64,000 nt of DNA. Origin: Bacteroidaceae bacterium. Lineage in GTDB: Bacteria > Bacteroidota > Bacteroidia > Bacteroidales > Bacteroidaceae. The DNA lies in NCBI GenBank assembly GCA_017547205.1, contig JAFYQH010000021.1, positions 1-64,000 on the forward strand, read 5' to 3'. The notes below the pieces were generated by a model. It searched no databases, was not told the origin of the DNA, and saw nothing but the letters and a program-made list of their open reading frames with translations. Position numbers and translations under genes: made by a program. Shown piece after piece: positions 27,321-36,861 of this stretch (positions within the stretch are counted from its first letter, which is position 1; each line of letters starts with the position of its first letter).

Positions 27321-28837
27321 AAACGCATACCTACAGTGGCCATAACCGAATGGTCCTTGAACTTCACATCAGCAGCTGGATTCACATAATCCACATCATA
27401 GAAAGGATAGAAATCGGCCTTCTGCATCTGCAGCATATAAGCAACGTCAAAATAGAAATCCCTGTACCTGTAACCGCCACCCAGCGTAAAAACATTCTTT
27501 TCGAATTTATTGAGGTATTCAGTTGAGGTATCAGTCACATTGGCATTGCCAAGATTCTTGAATGCACTTTTCTCGAAAGGAGCCGTCATATGGTTATAGC
27601 CAGCACGGATGCTGAAATCCCCTATTTTGTATTCGGCACCCATACGAAATGTATGTTGAGCCTTGAGATTCCTTTCAATCTCATGATTCTGGGCTTTGGA
27701 ACCATTTGTATTGCGAGTATACTCGACTGACGAATAATCGGCATATTCATATTCAGTATCAATGGCAAGATAGTTCCCGAATGTATACGAAGCAGAAATA
27801 CCGAAGCGCCATGGGGTATTCAGCTTGTACTTCAGGTACACATCATCGAAATAGCGTTCCTCGTCGCGGGTATCATAAATGTATCCATCAATACCTGTCA
27901 TGGATGCCGAATAGGATTCAGTAAGGCTGTACCAGGTAGGAGTATGTATTGAAATGCCAACCTTGAACGGTGAATAACGGAATGGACGTATTATGGCACC
28001 AACCTTGAGATTTAAACCATGACCGTCAAGCCTGTAGTCATTAGAAACCGAATATATCTTTCCCAAATCATCGTTCTCAAGGTAACAACTGTAACGGCCA
28101 TAATCGACATTAGTCACACCCAATGTTATGCCGACGTATAGCCAATCATTTATATTGGCTGAGATATTAAAGTCTATCTCATCGGCACCACCACGTTCAT
28201 CGCTGTAATATGCCATATCAGTAGGTTGCCATAAGAGATTGCCGTCTCGATCTGTTATGAAATCATCTCCTGGAGTATAATCATAATAATAGCCTTCGGC
28301 CATAAGCAAAGAAAGCCAATTATACCCGAAACTCTCATACATTCCATAATCAAGTTTGGCTATATCAAAAGGAGAATTCTTGTACAAACCATCAATAATA
28401 TATTGTTGAGAGAAGCCATCTGACATACCGGTCATATTGAAACTCCTGGTAAAGTCGTTGTCTCTTTTGTAGCTGACACCGACATTAAGGAATTTAAGCA
28501 TTCCCACATCGAACTTATTGACCAGTACAAACCCGACATTGTCTATTGCACCATACGAGTTGTCCCCAGTTGCCTTTTCTCCTTCATAATCGGTCTCTAC
28601 GCCCATGGAATTTACACTTGCAGTAAAATTGACGTCGTTTGAACGGAAAAGCGCTATGCCTGCTGGATTGGAACCAATGACTGAGATATCCCCACCGAGA
28701 GCACCCATAGAACCACCCATGCCTATATAACGTGCTGTACCGGATATGGTATTCTCGACCACGGGAAACACATTGTACATATTCTGCGCTACAAGAATGG
28801 ATGGCAACAACAACAATACAGATATAATTTTTTTCAT
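27317..28837 (-). CDS. OMPP1/FadL/TodX-type outer-membrane transport protein
   Basis: A 506-aa protein with a signal peptide (MKKIISVLLLLPSILVAQN). The start of the mature region (ISGTARYIGMGGSMGALGGD, SVIGSNPAGIALF) has the Gly-rich N-terminal hatch and NPAG motif of the FadL-like Bacteroidetes family (often named hemin receptor by homology). The rest is a beta-barrel, ending in the strand VMATVGMRF with C-terminal Phe. The ligand is hydrophobic by family precedent only. Confidence 0.85.
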   Translation of the reverse strand: MKKIISVLLLLPSILVAQNMYNVFPVVENTISGTARYIGMGGSMGALGGDISVIGSNPAGIALFRSNDVNFTASVNSMGVETDYEGEKATGDNSYGAIDNVGFVLVNKFDVGMLKFLNVGVSYKRDNDFTRSFNMTGMSDGFSQQYIIDGLYKNSPFDIAKLDYGMYESFGYNWLSLLMAEGYYYDYTPGDDFITDRDGNLLWQPTDMAYYSDERGGADEIDFNISANINDWLYVGITLGVTNVDYGRYSCYLENDDLGKIYSVSNDYRLDGHGLNLKVGAIIRPFRYSPFKVGISIHTPTWYSLTESYSASMTGIDGYIYDTRDEERYFDDVYLKYKLNTPWRFGISASYTFGNYLAIDTEYEYADYSSVEYTRNTNGSKAQNHEIERNLKAQHTFRMGAEYKIGDFSIRAGYNHMTAPFEKSAFKNLGNANVTDTSTEYLNKFEKNVFTLGGGYRYRDFYFDVAYMLQMQKADFYPFYDVDYVNPAADVKFKDHSVMATVGMRF

Positions 28838-28880
28838 AGTAATTTTTATTTAAGATGTTCATGACACAGGTCCATTAGGA

Positions 28881-30314
28881 CTAACGGCGTCCTCCACGTC
28901 CTCCGCCTCCCGAGGAGCCACGTGATGACGAACCGGAACTTCTTGACGAAGAGCCCGAGCTACGGTACGAGGAACCGGAACTCCTTGACGAAGAGCCCGA
29001 GCTACGGTACGAGGAACCGGAGCTGTCTGAACTATTATTCCTTGAGCGTGAGACGCTTGTACTGCTCGGTCGGTTGTAGCTTCCCGATGACGTGCCGTCA
29101 CTATAATTGGAGTTCCGGCGCTGTTCGCGCAGATTCATGCCGCCACCCCCTCTGCGGTTGCTGCCATTTCCGACTTTTGTTCCCGAGGAGGAGTCTCTTT
29201 TCTGCTGACGCCCATTCAACACCCTTCCGCCTGACTGTGCATCACGGTTACCTCCCATATCAGAAGAGAGTGCGCCTTGCCTGCTTGGGCGCTGACGATC
29301 TTTCCGGTCAATGGTTCGGGAATGCATATTCTCGCCATCCTTATCGGCACTAGCATATGCATTGCCAGCACCTCTTGGCGGCCTGTTACGGCGCATGGAA
29401 GGTTCTTCATTAGAACGCTTGCCACCATTCCTGCCCGTAATCCTAAAATCCGATCTATCTTTATTGTAATCTGCGTCACGCAAAGAGTGGTCATCGGCAC
29501 TATGCTTACGCCTATCAGTGCGTATAGTGGCCCGACTGGAGGGTGTACCTCCGCGTCCCTTGGTACCAGTTCCAAGAGTAGCGGGACGTTCACCGCGTGT
29601 CCTGCCCTGATTCACCTTCCCGGCATAAATATTGGTGGGAATGTCATTGTGCACTATATGCGCAGTATTCCAAGAACCATGCCAGCCGTGCCCCCATACG
29701 GGATAATGGTTGTGCCAAACCGGATAATGATGCCATATTGGTGTAAAATAGGCCCAATGGTTGTTGATACCATACCAAGTACAGTTATCCATGTACCATG
29801 TCCAGTTTGTATATCTCCAGCCATGGCTGTATAACAAATGAGGCCATCTGCCGTTCCAATAGTAGAACGGATTGCTCGCTGTTGGGTATATATCAAGGCT
29901 GTAGCCTGTGTCATATACAAGCCAGTCATTTATTCCGTAACCATAGAGAAGATCCCAATAATGAGGGTTCCCGAAAAGGCGGTCAGGGTTGCGGAAACGC
30001 ACGATACGTGCCGAATAACGGAAATCGCTGTCAAACAAAAGATCATGACTTTCGGCATAATATGCACTGTCATCATACTGCTGTAGCAAATCGTCGGCAT
30101 ACGACGCATATGTACTGTCGGAATCGGACAAGTGCGAATCATCATCGGTCAGATATTCCTCTACATCGACAAAATAAACATCGTTCGCACCTTTCACATC
30201 ATTAGCTTTGTTCTTTTTTGTAGGAACAAAATAAACATCGTCCTGGGCTCTTGCCACAAAAGTGGTGAAAAGCATGAGAAGCAACATGAGCGTTTTCATA
30301 AGCATATATTTCAT
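28881..30314 (-). CDS. exported Trp/His/Tyr-rich protein with Ser/Arg repeat tail
   Basis: I do not recognise the family. Start set at the inner ATG (30312-30314) because it begins a signal peptide (MLMKTLMLLLMLFTTFVARAQ); 477 aa. Residues about 20-100 include two DVYFV repeats and an acidic stretch. Residues about 110-210 are extremely rich in Trp, His, Tyr and Asn (YWNGRWPHLLYSHGWRYTNW, IWHHYPVWHNHYPVWGHGWH). The remaining half is low-complexity and basic, ending in tandem Ser-Ser-Gly/Arg repeats and GGGGRGGRR. The composition suggests a surface, metal- or polysaccharide-interacting protein, but this is speculation. It is 43 bp upstream of the OMPP1-like gene on the same strand. Confidence 0.65.
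   Translation of the reverse strand: MKYMLMKTLMLLLMLFTTFVARAQDDVYFVPTKKNKANDVKGANDVYFVDVEEYLTDDDSHLSDSDSTYASYADDLLQQYDDSAYYAESHDLLFDSDFRYSARIVRFRNPDRLFGNPHYWDLLYGYGINDWLVYDTGYSLDIYPTASNPFYYWNGRWPHLLYSHGWRYTNWTWYMDNCTWYGINNHWAYFTPIWHHYPVWHNHYPVWGHGWHGSWNTAHIVHNDIPTNIYAGKVNQGRTRGERPATLGTGTKGRGGTPSSRATIRTDRRKHSADDHSLRDADYNKDRSDFRITGRNGGKRSNEEPSMRRNRPPRGAGNAYASADKDGENMHSRTIDRKDRQRPSRQGALSSDMGGNRDAQSGGRVLNGRQQKRDSSSGTKVGNGSNRRGGGGMNLREQRRNSNYSDGTSSGSYNRPSSTSVSRSRNNSSDSSGSSYRSSGSSSRSSGSSYRSSGSSSRSSGSSSRGSSGGGGRGGRR
28930..29024 (-). repeat. 42-bp in-frame tandem repeat
   Basis: Two near-identical 42-bp copies (28930-28971 and 28972-29013, one base different) and an 11-bp partial third encode a 14-residue SSYRSSGSSSRSSG unit at the C-terminus of the Trp/His-rich protein. 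Being a multiple of three, copy-number change would keep the frame. Confidence 0.85.
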
Positions 30315-30359
30315 TCTGGTATCTTCTGCTACACAAAAGTACATAGTGCAAATATAAAC

Positions 30360-30402
30360 AAATAGGGAAAATTCCTATCATAGTCAAGGAATTTCCCTAT
30401 TT
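30360..30402 (-). terminator. terminator of the ilv operon
   Basis: Arms 30360-30376 and 30387-30402 pair over about 16 bp with one bulged base (AATAGGGAAA/TTTCCCTATT). It lies about 30 bp past the ilvC stop on the minus strand. Confidence 0.65.
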
Positions 30403-30433
30403 TTAATACTGTACTGCAATACTGGGATGCCTA

Positions 30434-31477
30434 TCAGGCATTTTCGGGGCGAAGCTGACGTACAACCTCAGCGGTACGCCACATCTCACTCTCGCGCAAG
30501 GCCTTGAGTTCCTCGTTGAGTTTCTCGCGATAGTCGGGCTGTGAGTTGGAATCGATTGATATCTGAGCCTCATTGCCACTCTTCACCGACTCATACAACT
30601 TGTACATGACAGGCTTTATCGCATCGTGGAAAGGTGTCATCCAGTCAAGCGCACCGCGCTGCGCTGTTGTTGAGCAGTTAGCATACATCCAGTCCATACC
30701 CTTGGCCGAGAAAAGCGGCATGAGAGACTGTGTAAGCTCCTCAACAGTCTCGTTGAAAGCCTCTGATGGAGTATGGCCATTTTCACGGAGTACCTCATAC
30801 TGTGCAAGGAAGAGTCCCTGTATCGCACCCATCAGCGAGCCACGCTCACCGGTAAGATCCGAAACCGCCTCGCGCTCGAATGTTGTCTCGAAGAGATAAC
30901 CTGAACCGATGCCGATACCGAATGCGAGCACACGCTCGAGAGCCTTGCCTGTCGCATCCTGATGCACCGCATACGAGGCATTCACACCACGTCCCTCGAG
31001 GAACATTGTACGCAGCGAAGTGCCTGAACCCTTGGGGGCAACCATGATGACATCTACACCTGCAGCCGGAACGATTCCGGTCCTGTCACTCCAGTTTATA
31101 CCAAAGCCATGAGAGAAGTAAAGAGCCTTGCCGTCTGTCATAAACTTCTCGATACGAGGCCATACCGCAATCTGTGCAGCATCGGAAAGAAGCATACAAA
31201 CGATTGTACCCTTCTCGGCAGCCTCCTCGATCGAGAACAATGTCTCGCCAGGAACCCAACCGTCCTTGACAGCCTTGTCATATGTAGCACCCTCGCGCTG
31301 ACCGACAATTACATTGAAACCATTGTCACGAAGATTGCACGCCTGACCAGGTCCCTGTACGCCATAACCCAAAACGGCGATAGTCTCGCCGGCAAGCACT
31401 TCACGTGCCTTCTCAAGTGAAAACTCCTTGGGAGTAACTACGTTTTCGATTACTCCGCCAAAATTCATTTCTGCCAT
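30434..31477 (-). CDS. ilvC: ketol-acid reductoisomerase
   Basis: A 347-aa NADPH-dependent enzyme of isoleucine/valine synthesis. An N-terminal Rossmann motif is present (IAVLGYGVQGPGQACNLRDNG). The catalytic knotted domain contains GSGTSLRTMFLEGRGVNASY, ETTFEREAVSDLTGERGSLMG (metal-binding Asp/Glu) and LMPLFSAKGMDWMYANCSTT, typical of the Bacteroidetes version. It is the last gene of ilvD-ilvB-ilvN-ilvC; the 2-bp gap to ilvN shows it is part of the same message. Confidence 0.97.
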   Translation of the reverse strand: MAEMNFGGVIENVVTPKEFSLEKAREVLAGETIAVLGYGVQGPGQACNLRDNGFNVIVGQREGATYDKAVKDGWVPGETLFSIEEAAEKGTIVCMLLSDAAQIAVWPRIEKFMTDGKALYFSHGFGINWSDRTGIVPAAGVDVIMVAPKGSGTSLRTMFLEGRGVNASYAVHQDATGKALERVLAFGIGIGSGYLFETTFEREAVSDLTGERGSLMGAIQGLFLAQYEVLRENGHTPSEAFNETVEELTQSLMPLFSAKGMDWMYANCSTTAQRGALDWMTPFHDAIKPVMYKLYESVKSGNEAQISIDSNSQPDYREKLNEELKALRESEMWRTAEVVRQLRPENA

Positions 31478-31479
31478 AA

Positions 31480-32046
31480 TTATTTATTTTTTTCTTTTAT
31501 TGATTTACGCTTGTAATCCTCATTGAAAAGGTAATCTCCCAGAACATCCTGTGCCGAACGCGGAACAGCAACACGCCCCGACTTGACGAACTGCAGCATA
31601 CAGTTATGCGACACAAACTTGTCGTATAGATTCAGGATATCCTCGGTAGAACCGGTCATCTCCACCACCGTATAGGTTGAGTTTACCTCAATCACACGTG
31701 CCGTATTGTGGCGTATTATACGTGACACCTCGTCATTCCCGAGCACAACCGGTGTCGAAAGCTTGTACAGCGCCACCTCCTGAAAGAATATCTCATTGTC
31801 GGTATAGTAATCGGCCTTGAGTACATCCACTTTCTTTTCAATACGCTTGGTAACCTTCTGCACAGAATCCTCCTCGCCCCACAACGAGATTGTATAGCGG
31901 TGCACTCCCTCTACCGATGACGATGATGCCGTGATGGTATCAATATTCATCATGCGGCGTGTAAACTCAGCTGTCACCTGGTTCAGCATACCGGCTATAT
32001 TCTCGGTATATATGATTATTGTATAAAGTTTCTTGTCCATACCCAT
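31480..32046 (-). CDS. ilvN: acetolactate synthase small (regulatory) subunit
   Basis: 188 aa. The N-terminal ACT domain (YTIIIYTENIAGMLNQVTAE) binds valine in this family and confers feedback inhibition on the large subunit. The C-terminal half (VSRIIRHNTARVIEVNSTYT, VEMTGSTEDILNLYD) is the usual second ACT-like region. Start either at 32046 (directly after the ilvB stop) or two codons later at 32040; both are plausible. Confidence 0.93.
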   Translation of the reverse strand: MGMDKKLYTIIIYTENIAGMLNQVTAEFTRRMMNIDTITASSSSVEGVHRYTISLWGEEDSVQKVTKRIEKKVDVLKADYYTDNEIFFQEVALYKLSTPVVLGNDEVSRIIRHNTARVIEVNSTYTVVEMTGSTEDILNLYDKFVSHNCMLQFVKSGRVAVPRSAQDVLGDYLFNEDYKRKSIKEKNK

Positions 32047-33741
32047 TTATTCGAATATCATTTCATTGACAGATGCTCCCGGAGGTGTCATCGGCATAAC
32101 GTTCGCCTCCTCCTTGACCGCTACATGCAGCAGGAACGGGCCTGAAGTCTCAAGCATCTCACGTATTGCATCATCCAGTTCACTGCGCTCTATCACAAGC
32201 CTTGAAGGAATGCCATATCCCTGAGCTATCAAACCATAATCGGGATTAAGCATAGGAGTCCACGAATAGCGGTGATTGAAGAAGAGTTCCTGCCACTGGC
32301 GCACATTGCCCAGATAGTTGTTGTTCAGAAGTATTATCTTGACGGCAGTACCCTGTTCCATTATAGTACCCAGCTCCTGAATATTCATCTGCATGCCTCC
32401 GTCACCGGTAAAGAGACAGACCGTGCGATCGGACATGGCAATCTTCGCTCCTATTGCAGCCGGCAGACCATAACCCATTGTTCCAAGACCACCGGATGTA
32501 AGTATACTATGAGGCTTCGTATACTTGAAATAGCGTGCCGACATCATCTGGTTCTGCCCCACATCGGTCACGAGTATCGCACTGTTGCCCGTAGCCTCAC
32601 TTACCTTGCGGGCCACTTCGCCCATCAAGAGAGGGCCTTCACCGGGATTCAGGGCCTTTACGGTCACTTTCTCATGCTCAATCGCATTATAGCGCGCGAA
32701 ACTATCTATCCACTCCTTGTGGCTTGCCTTGTTGACAAGAGCCGTCAGCATGGGAAGCACCTCCTTGCAGTCACCTACAATAGGAACATCAACCGTAACG
32801 TTCTTGTTTATCTCTGCATGGTCAATATCTATGTGTATTATCCTTGCCTGCTTGGCATATGTGGAGAGCTTTCCTGTCACGCGGTCACTGAAACGCATGC
32901 CGACAGCTATCAGCAGGTCACATTCGTTTGTATTCACATTAGGTCCATAGTTGCCATGCATACCGAGCATACCGACACACAGGGGATGGTCTGTAGGCAA
33001 TGCCGAAAGCCCCATAAGAGTACGTGCGGCAGGAATATCGGCCTTCTCGATGAAAGCCTTGAGCTCCTCATGAGCCTCACCCAGTTCCACGCCCTGCCCT
33101 ACAAGAAGGAAAGGACGCTCGGACTCATTCACAAGCCTTGCAGCCTCTTCCACAGCCTCTAACGACGGTGTAGGATATGGAATATAACTGCGTACATTAT
33201 CGACACTTTCTGGTTCATAGTCAAACAGTGCCACCTGTGCATCCTTGTTGAAATCGAGTACAACCGGCCCCGGTCGGCCAGTAGAAGCTATGTAGAAAGC
33301 ACGTGCCACAGCCCATGCAATATCCTCGGGACGGCGTATCTGGTAACTCCATTTTGTAATAGGCTGCGTGATGCCCACGAAATCAATTTCCTGAAAAGCA
33401 TCCGTACCTAACACACCTGTACTCACCTGACCGGCTATTACAACAACCGGTGTGCTGTCGAGCATAGCATCGCTTATACCCGTCAATGTATTTGTAGCAC
33501 CCGGGCCACTGGTCACAATGCTCACTCCAACCCTGCCCGAGCTGCGTGCATATCCTTGAGCAGCATGCACGGCACCCTGCTCGTGACGTACGAGCACACC
33601 GCGGAAATCGTCACGGTGATCATACAATGCATCGAAGACCGGCATGATGGAACCTCCGGGATAACCGAAAATTGTATCTACACCCTCGTTTATCAACGAT
33701 CGCAAGAGTGCTTCACTACCTGATATTCTAACTTTTGCCAT
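32047..33741 (-). CDS. ilvB: acetolactate synthase large subunit, biosynthetic type
   Basis: A 564-aa thiamine-diphosphate enzyme condensing pyruvate (or pyruvate with 2-oxobutyrate). It has the N-terminal GYPGGSIMPVFDALYDH and the catalytic-Glu segment RHEQGAVHAAQGYARSSG. It also has the FAD-region VGMRFSDRVTG and the ThDP motif FTGDGGMQMNIQELGT ending in NNNYLGNVRQWQ. This is the typical FAD-containing AHAS, not a catabolic ALS. It follows ilvD by 6 bp. Confidence 0.97.
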   Translation of the reverse strand: MAKVRISGSEALLRSLINEGVDTIFGYPGGSIMPVFDALYDHRDDFRGVLVRHEQGAVHAAQGYARSSGRVGVSIVTSGPGATNTLTGISDAMLDSTPVVVIAGQVSTGVLGTDAFQEIDFVGITQPITKWSYQIRRPEDIAWAVARAFYIASTGRPGPVVLDFNKDAQVALFDYEPESVDNVRSYIPYPTPSLEAVEEAARLVNESERPFLLVGQGVELGEAHEELKAFIEKADIPAARTLMGLSALPTDHPLCVGMLGMHGNYGPNVNTNECDLLIAVGMRFSDRVTGKLSTYAKQARIIHIDIDHAEINKNVTVDVPIVGDCKEVLPMLTALVNKASHKEWIDSFARYNAIEHEKVTVKALNPGEGPLLMGEVARKVSEATGNSAILVTDVGQNQMMSARYFKYTKPHSILTSGGLGTMGYGLPAAIGAKIAMSDRTVCLFTGDGGMQMNIQELGTIMEQGTAVKIILLNNNYLGNVRQWQELFFNHRYSWTPMLNPDYGLIAQGYGIPSRLVIERSELDDAIREMLETSGPFLLHVAVKEEANVMPMTPPGASVNEMIFE

Positions 33742-33747
33742 AAATTG

Positions 33748-35550
33748 TCAATCTATTATTCTCACTCCACCTTTGTCGGCAGAACTTACCATACTGGCAT
33801 ATGCCTTAAGGCTCTTTGAAACTACACGGTTACGCGTAAGCGGAAACATCTCACGTGCTGCAAGTTCCTCATCGGTGAGCCTTACATTTATTTTGCGTGC
33901 AGGTATGTCTATTTCTATGATATCACCGTCACGCAACTTGCCAATATTCCCGCCTGCTGCAGCCTCGGGCGATATATGTCCTATACTCAAGCCCGATGTT
34001 CCACCACTGAAGCGGCCATCAGTAATCAAAGCACACTCCTTGCCCAAATGACGGGACTTTATGTACGACGTCGGATAAAGCATCTCCTGCATGCCGGGGC
34101 CTCCCTTTGGACCTTCGTAAATTATCACTACCACATCGCCGGCCTGGATTTTGCCGCCAAGGATTCCGTCGACGGCCGCCTCCTGCGAATCAAAGACACG
34201 CGCCTTGCCTGTAAAACGCCATATGCTTTCATCCACACCGGCCGTCTTTACCACGCACCCGTCCTTGGCGATATTGCCGAATAGGACCGCAAGACCTCCA
34301 TCTTTGGTGTATGCATGCTCCAGAGAGCGTATGCAACCGCTCTCGCGGTCGGTATCAAGTGCCCCGTACATGCAATCCTGCGCACCCATAGTATTGCAGA
34401 ATCTGTTGGCAGGAGCCGTACCATATATGCGTCTGGCCTCATCATCGATGACATCACCCATGATAGAATATTTCTCAATGTCGCTTCCCAAATTCGCGCC
34501 ATTCACACGCATTGCAGAGGTGTCCAGCAGACCGCCTTTGGCAAGCTCGCCCATTATACCTATGATTCCGCCTGCGCGGCCACAATCCTGGACACTATAC
34601 AACGGCCCATTGGGAGCAAGTTTGCACAGACAAGGTACCTTGCGGCTCAAAGCGTCTATGTCGCTCATCCTGAAATCGACACCGGCTTCCTGTGCTACTG
34701 CCAGCAAATGAAGGATTGTATTGGTTGATCCACCCATTGCGATATCTACAGTCATAGCATTAAGGAACGCCTCACGTGTCGCAATGCTACGCGGAAGAAC
34801 GCTATCATCACCTTCGCCATAATACTTCATAGCATTTTCCACAATCAGCTTTGCCGCATCCTTGAGCAAGCGGACACGGTTGACATGTGTCGCAAGTATT
34901 GTCCCGTTGCCAGGCAACGAAAGACCTATAGCCTCTGTCAGGGAATTCATCGAGTTAGCAGTAAACATACCCGAGCAACAACCGCATCCCGGGCATGAGC
35001 GTTTTTCAATCTCGGCCAATTCCTCATCGCTTACATGCGTGTCGGCAGCCTTTACCATAGCCACGACAAGGTCAAGGTTCTCATTCTTCCATGTACCCTT
35101 CTCCATGGGACCGCCCGAAACGAACACAGTAGGTATATTTAGGCGCATTGCAGCCATGAGCATGCCCGGTGTAATCTTGTCACAGTTGGAGATGCATACA
35201 AGCGCATCGACCTTATGTGCATTGCACATGTACTCGACGCTGTCGGCAATGATGTCGCGCGACGGCAACGAATAGAGCATCCCGTCGTGCCCCATAGCTA
35301 TACCGTCATCAATGGCTATTGTATTGAACTCGGCCGCATAGCAGCCGAGCTTTTCTATTTCCTGCTTAACTATCTGACCCGCCTCATGCAAGTGGGTATG
35401 CCCCGGCACAAGCTGCGTAAAAGAGTTGGCGATTGCTATTATCGGCTTGCCGAACATTTCACGTTTCATCCCATTGGCTATCCACAACGCACGGGCACCG
35501 GCCATACGACGGCCTTCGGTACACTGCGAGCTCCTTAACTTTATCTTCAT
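33748..35550 (-). CDS. ilvD: dihydroxy-acid dehydratase
   Basis: A 600-aa iron-sulfur enzyme dehydrating 2,3-dihydroxy-isovalerate and -methylvalerate. Conserved features are the cluster Cys in [13 protein letters not shown] and [17 protein letters not shown], the [16 protein letters not shown] motif, and the C-terminal [20 protein letters not shown]. It is the first gene of the ilv operon. Its upstream region has a consensus promoter, a palindrome, a leader ORF and a terminator-like hairpin ending 12 bp before the ATG. Confidence 0.97.
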   Translation of the reverse strand: MKIKLRSSQCTEGRRMAGARALWIANGMKREMFGKPIIAIANSFTQLVPGHTHLHEAGQIVKQEIEKLGCYAAEFNTIAIDDGIAMGHDGMLYSLPSRDIIADSVEYMCNAHKVDALVCISNCDKITPGMLMAAMRLNIPTVFVSGGPMEKGTWKNENLDLVVAMVKAADTHVSDEELAEIEKRSCPGCGCCSGMFTANSMNSLTEAIGLSLPGNGTILATHVNRVRLLKDAAKLIVENAMKYYGEGDDSVLPRSIATREAFLNAMTVDIAMGGSTNTILHLLAVAQEAGVDFRMSDIDALSRKVPCLCKLAPNGPLYSVQDCGRAGGIIGIMGELAKGGLLDTSAMRVNGANLGSDIEKYSIMGDVIDDEARRIYGTAPANRFCNTMGAQDCMYGALDTDRESGCIRSLEHAYTKDGGLAVLFGNIAKDGCVVKTAGVDESIWRFTGKARVFDSQEAAVDGILGGKIQAGDVVVIIYEGPKGGPGMQEMLYPTSYIKSRHLGKECALITDGRFSGGTSGLSIGHISPEAAAGGNIGKLRDGDIIEIDIPARKINVRLTDEELAAREMFPLTRNRVVSKSLKAYASMVSSADKGGVRIID

Positions 35551-35557
35551 ATCAATG

Positions 35558-35695
35558 CTATAAAAAACCTCCCCGACAACAGGAAGGGGATATTACAGAA
35601 CAGACCATTACCATCTCCAAAAGATTATGGAAGATGAAGCGGAATCCAATCCACAGCCACTGATTGCAAATGATTTGCAACTTGGGCCCATTCAT
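35558..35695 (-). CDS. putative branched-chain-rich leader peptide of the ilv operon
   Basis: This 45-codon open frame starts a few bases after the predicted transcription start and ends inside the T-run of the terminator-like hairpin before ilvD. 13 of 45 residues are Ile, Leu or Val. A shorter version from an inner ATG reads [18 protein letters not shown], with GGAG just upstream. The arrangement fits ribosome-mediated attenuation; whether it is translated is inference. Confidence 0.45.
   Translation of the reverse strand: MNGPKLQIICNQWLWIGFRFIFHNLLEMVMVCSVISPSCCRGGFL
35562..35590 (-). terminator. terminator-like hairpin in the ilv leader (possible attenuator)
   Basis: On the minus strand a 5-bp GC-rich stem (TCCCC, 11-nt loop, GGGGA; 35570-35574 with 35586-35590) is followed by GGTTTTTT. 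It lies 12 bp upstream of the ilvD start, so it would stop transcription before the structural genes. Confidence 0.5.
35664..35680. promoter_or_regulatory. 17-bp palindrome in the ilv leader
   Basis: TTGCAAAT-G-ATTTGCAA is perfect (8+1+8). It lies about 20-37 bases downstream of the predicted start of the ilv transcript. It could be an operator or part of an alternative RNA fold. Confidence 0.5.
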
Positions 35696-35706
35696 TTTCA
35701 GGAATG

Positions 35707-35738
35707 CAAAATTAATCCCTTTTTTCAGTTTATACAAA
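35707..35738 (-). promoter_or_regulatory. Bacteroidetes-type promoter of the ilv operon
   Basis: On the minus strand TTTG (35735-35738), a 20-nt spacer and TAATTTTG (35707-35714) match the consensus exactly. The transcript would have a leader of about 150 nt before ilvD. Confidence 0.75.
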
Positions 35739-35817
35739 AAATATTGGACAAAAGAGAATAATAAAATGACTATCGTTCACCTATAGACGCGAATTCAGGA
35801 CAAACACTGCAATATTG

Positions 35818-36861
35818 TCATAGAGCCCTGTCACGCAATATCACATATATTATAACCGGGGCCCCTGTCAATGGCGTAATCGCACTCAACGGAAGCAGGC
35901 CGCTCTCACCGGGGAGAACAGTAAGAATATTGCACAACAAGGCCACACAACCGCCAACAAGCATCGTGGACGGCAACAGAGTCCTATGGTCACCGCTGCT
36001 CATCGATAGACGTGCAAGATGCGGGACAGCCAGTCCGAGGAATGCAACCGGTCCGCAATAGGCAGTAACGATAGCTGTCATCAGGCCTGTAATACACAGC
36101 AGGAGAAAACGTGCTACCTTCACATTTACGCCAAGGTTCCTTGCATAAAGATCTCCGAGAAGCAAGGCATTGAGCGGTTTGACCATCAACATTGAGCAAA
36201 CAAGAAGCATGGACAGCAATGACGCGAACAGCGGCAATTGCTCCGGAGAAACAGCACCGAAACTACCCATGCCCCATATGAGATATGAATGTACACCCTC
36301 GGCCGTAGCAACATAGTTCAATACAGATATGAGCGACGATGTAAGGTAACTTATCGCAACACCGGCAATAAGCAGGAACACCTTGTTCCTGAGAAAAGAA
36401 GAAAGAAATAGAATTACTGATATTATAAGCATCGCGCCTGCAAACGCACCTGAAAGTATTGCAGCATGACCCGACAAACCAGAATTTCCTATCGCGAGGA
36501 AACCGTGCGACAACAGCATCACGACCGCAACCCCCAAACCGGCTCCACTATTAACGCCAAGTACTTCAGGACCGGCAAGCGGATTGCCGAACAAAGTCTG
36601 CAGGATGAGCCCTGACACAGATATTGCAGCACCGGCCAACAACGCAGTACACGCCTGCGGAAGACGGGAGTCGAAAAGTATGGAACTCCAAACCTCGCGT
36701 TCACCCTCACCGCCAAGCAGAATCGTAAAGACATCCCGGACCGGTATATCCACAGAACCAAGCAGGAGATTGGCCATGAACAAGAGAATAAGGGCCAGAA
36801 GAAGGAACGGGAGCACAAGGCTCTTCCTGTCAATGCATCTTTTCATAGAATTCAGTTTCAT
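35818..36861 (-). CDS. FecCD-family ABC transporter permease (iron-siderophore/B12 type)
   Basis: A 347-aa inner-membrane protein with about ten hydrophobic helices (LPFLLLALILLFMANLLLGS and others). Family segments are RLPQACTALLAGAAISVSGL, FGNPLAGPEVLGVNSGAGLG and the cytoplasmic-loop GPVAFLGLAVPHLARL that contacts the ATPase. It is preceded by the matching binding lipoprotein (overlap up to 32 bp). No ATPase gene follows; the next gene is ilvD's leader region. The start could also be the inner ATG at 36846. Confidence 0.93.
   Translation of the reverse strand: MKLNSMKRCIDRKSLVLPFLLLALILLFMANLLLGSVDIPVRDVFTILLGGEGEREVWSSILFDSRLPQACTALLAGAAISVSGLILQTLFGNPLAGPEVLGVNSGAGLGVAVVMLLSHGFLAIGNSGLSGHAAILSGAFAGAMLIISVILFLSSFLRNKVFLLIAGVAISYLTSSLISVLNYVATAEGVHSYLIWGMGSFGAVSPEQLPLFASLLSMLLVCSMLMVKPLNALLLGDLYARNLGVNVKVARFLLLCITGLMTAIVTAYCGPVAFLGLAVPHLARLSMSSGDHRTLLPSTMLVGGCVALLCNILTVLPGESGLLPLSAITPLTGAPVIIYVILRDRAL

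Noticed and set aside
28930..29024. CRISPR-like repeats
   Set aside because: The repeats are directly adjacent with no spacers and encode an in-frame Ser/Arg peptide.
32272..33162. 296-codon plus-strand open frame inside ilvB
   Set aside because: It is a shadow of the conserved acetolactate synthase gene, with a Cys/His-rich, non-protein-like composition.
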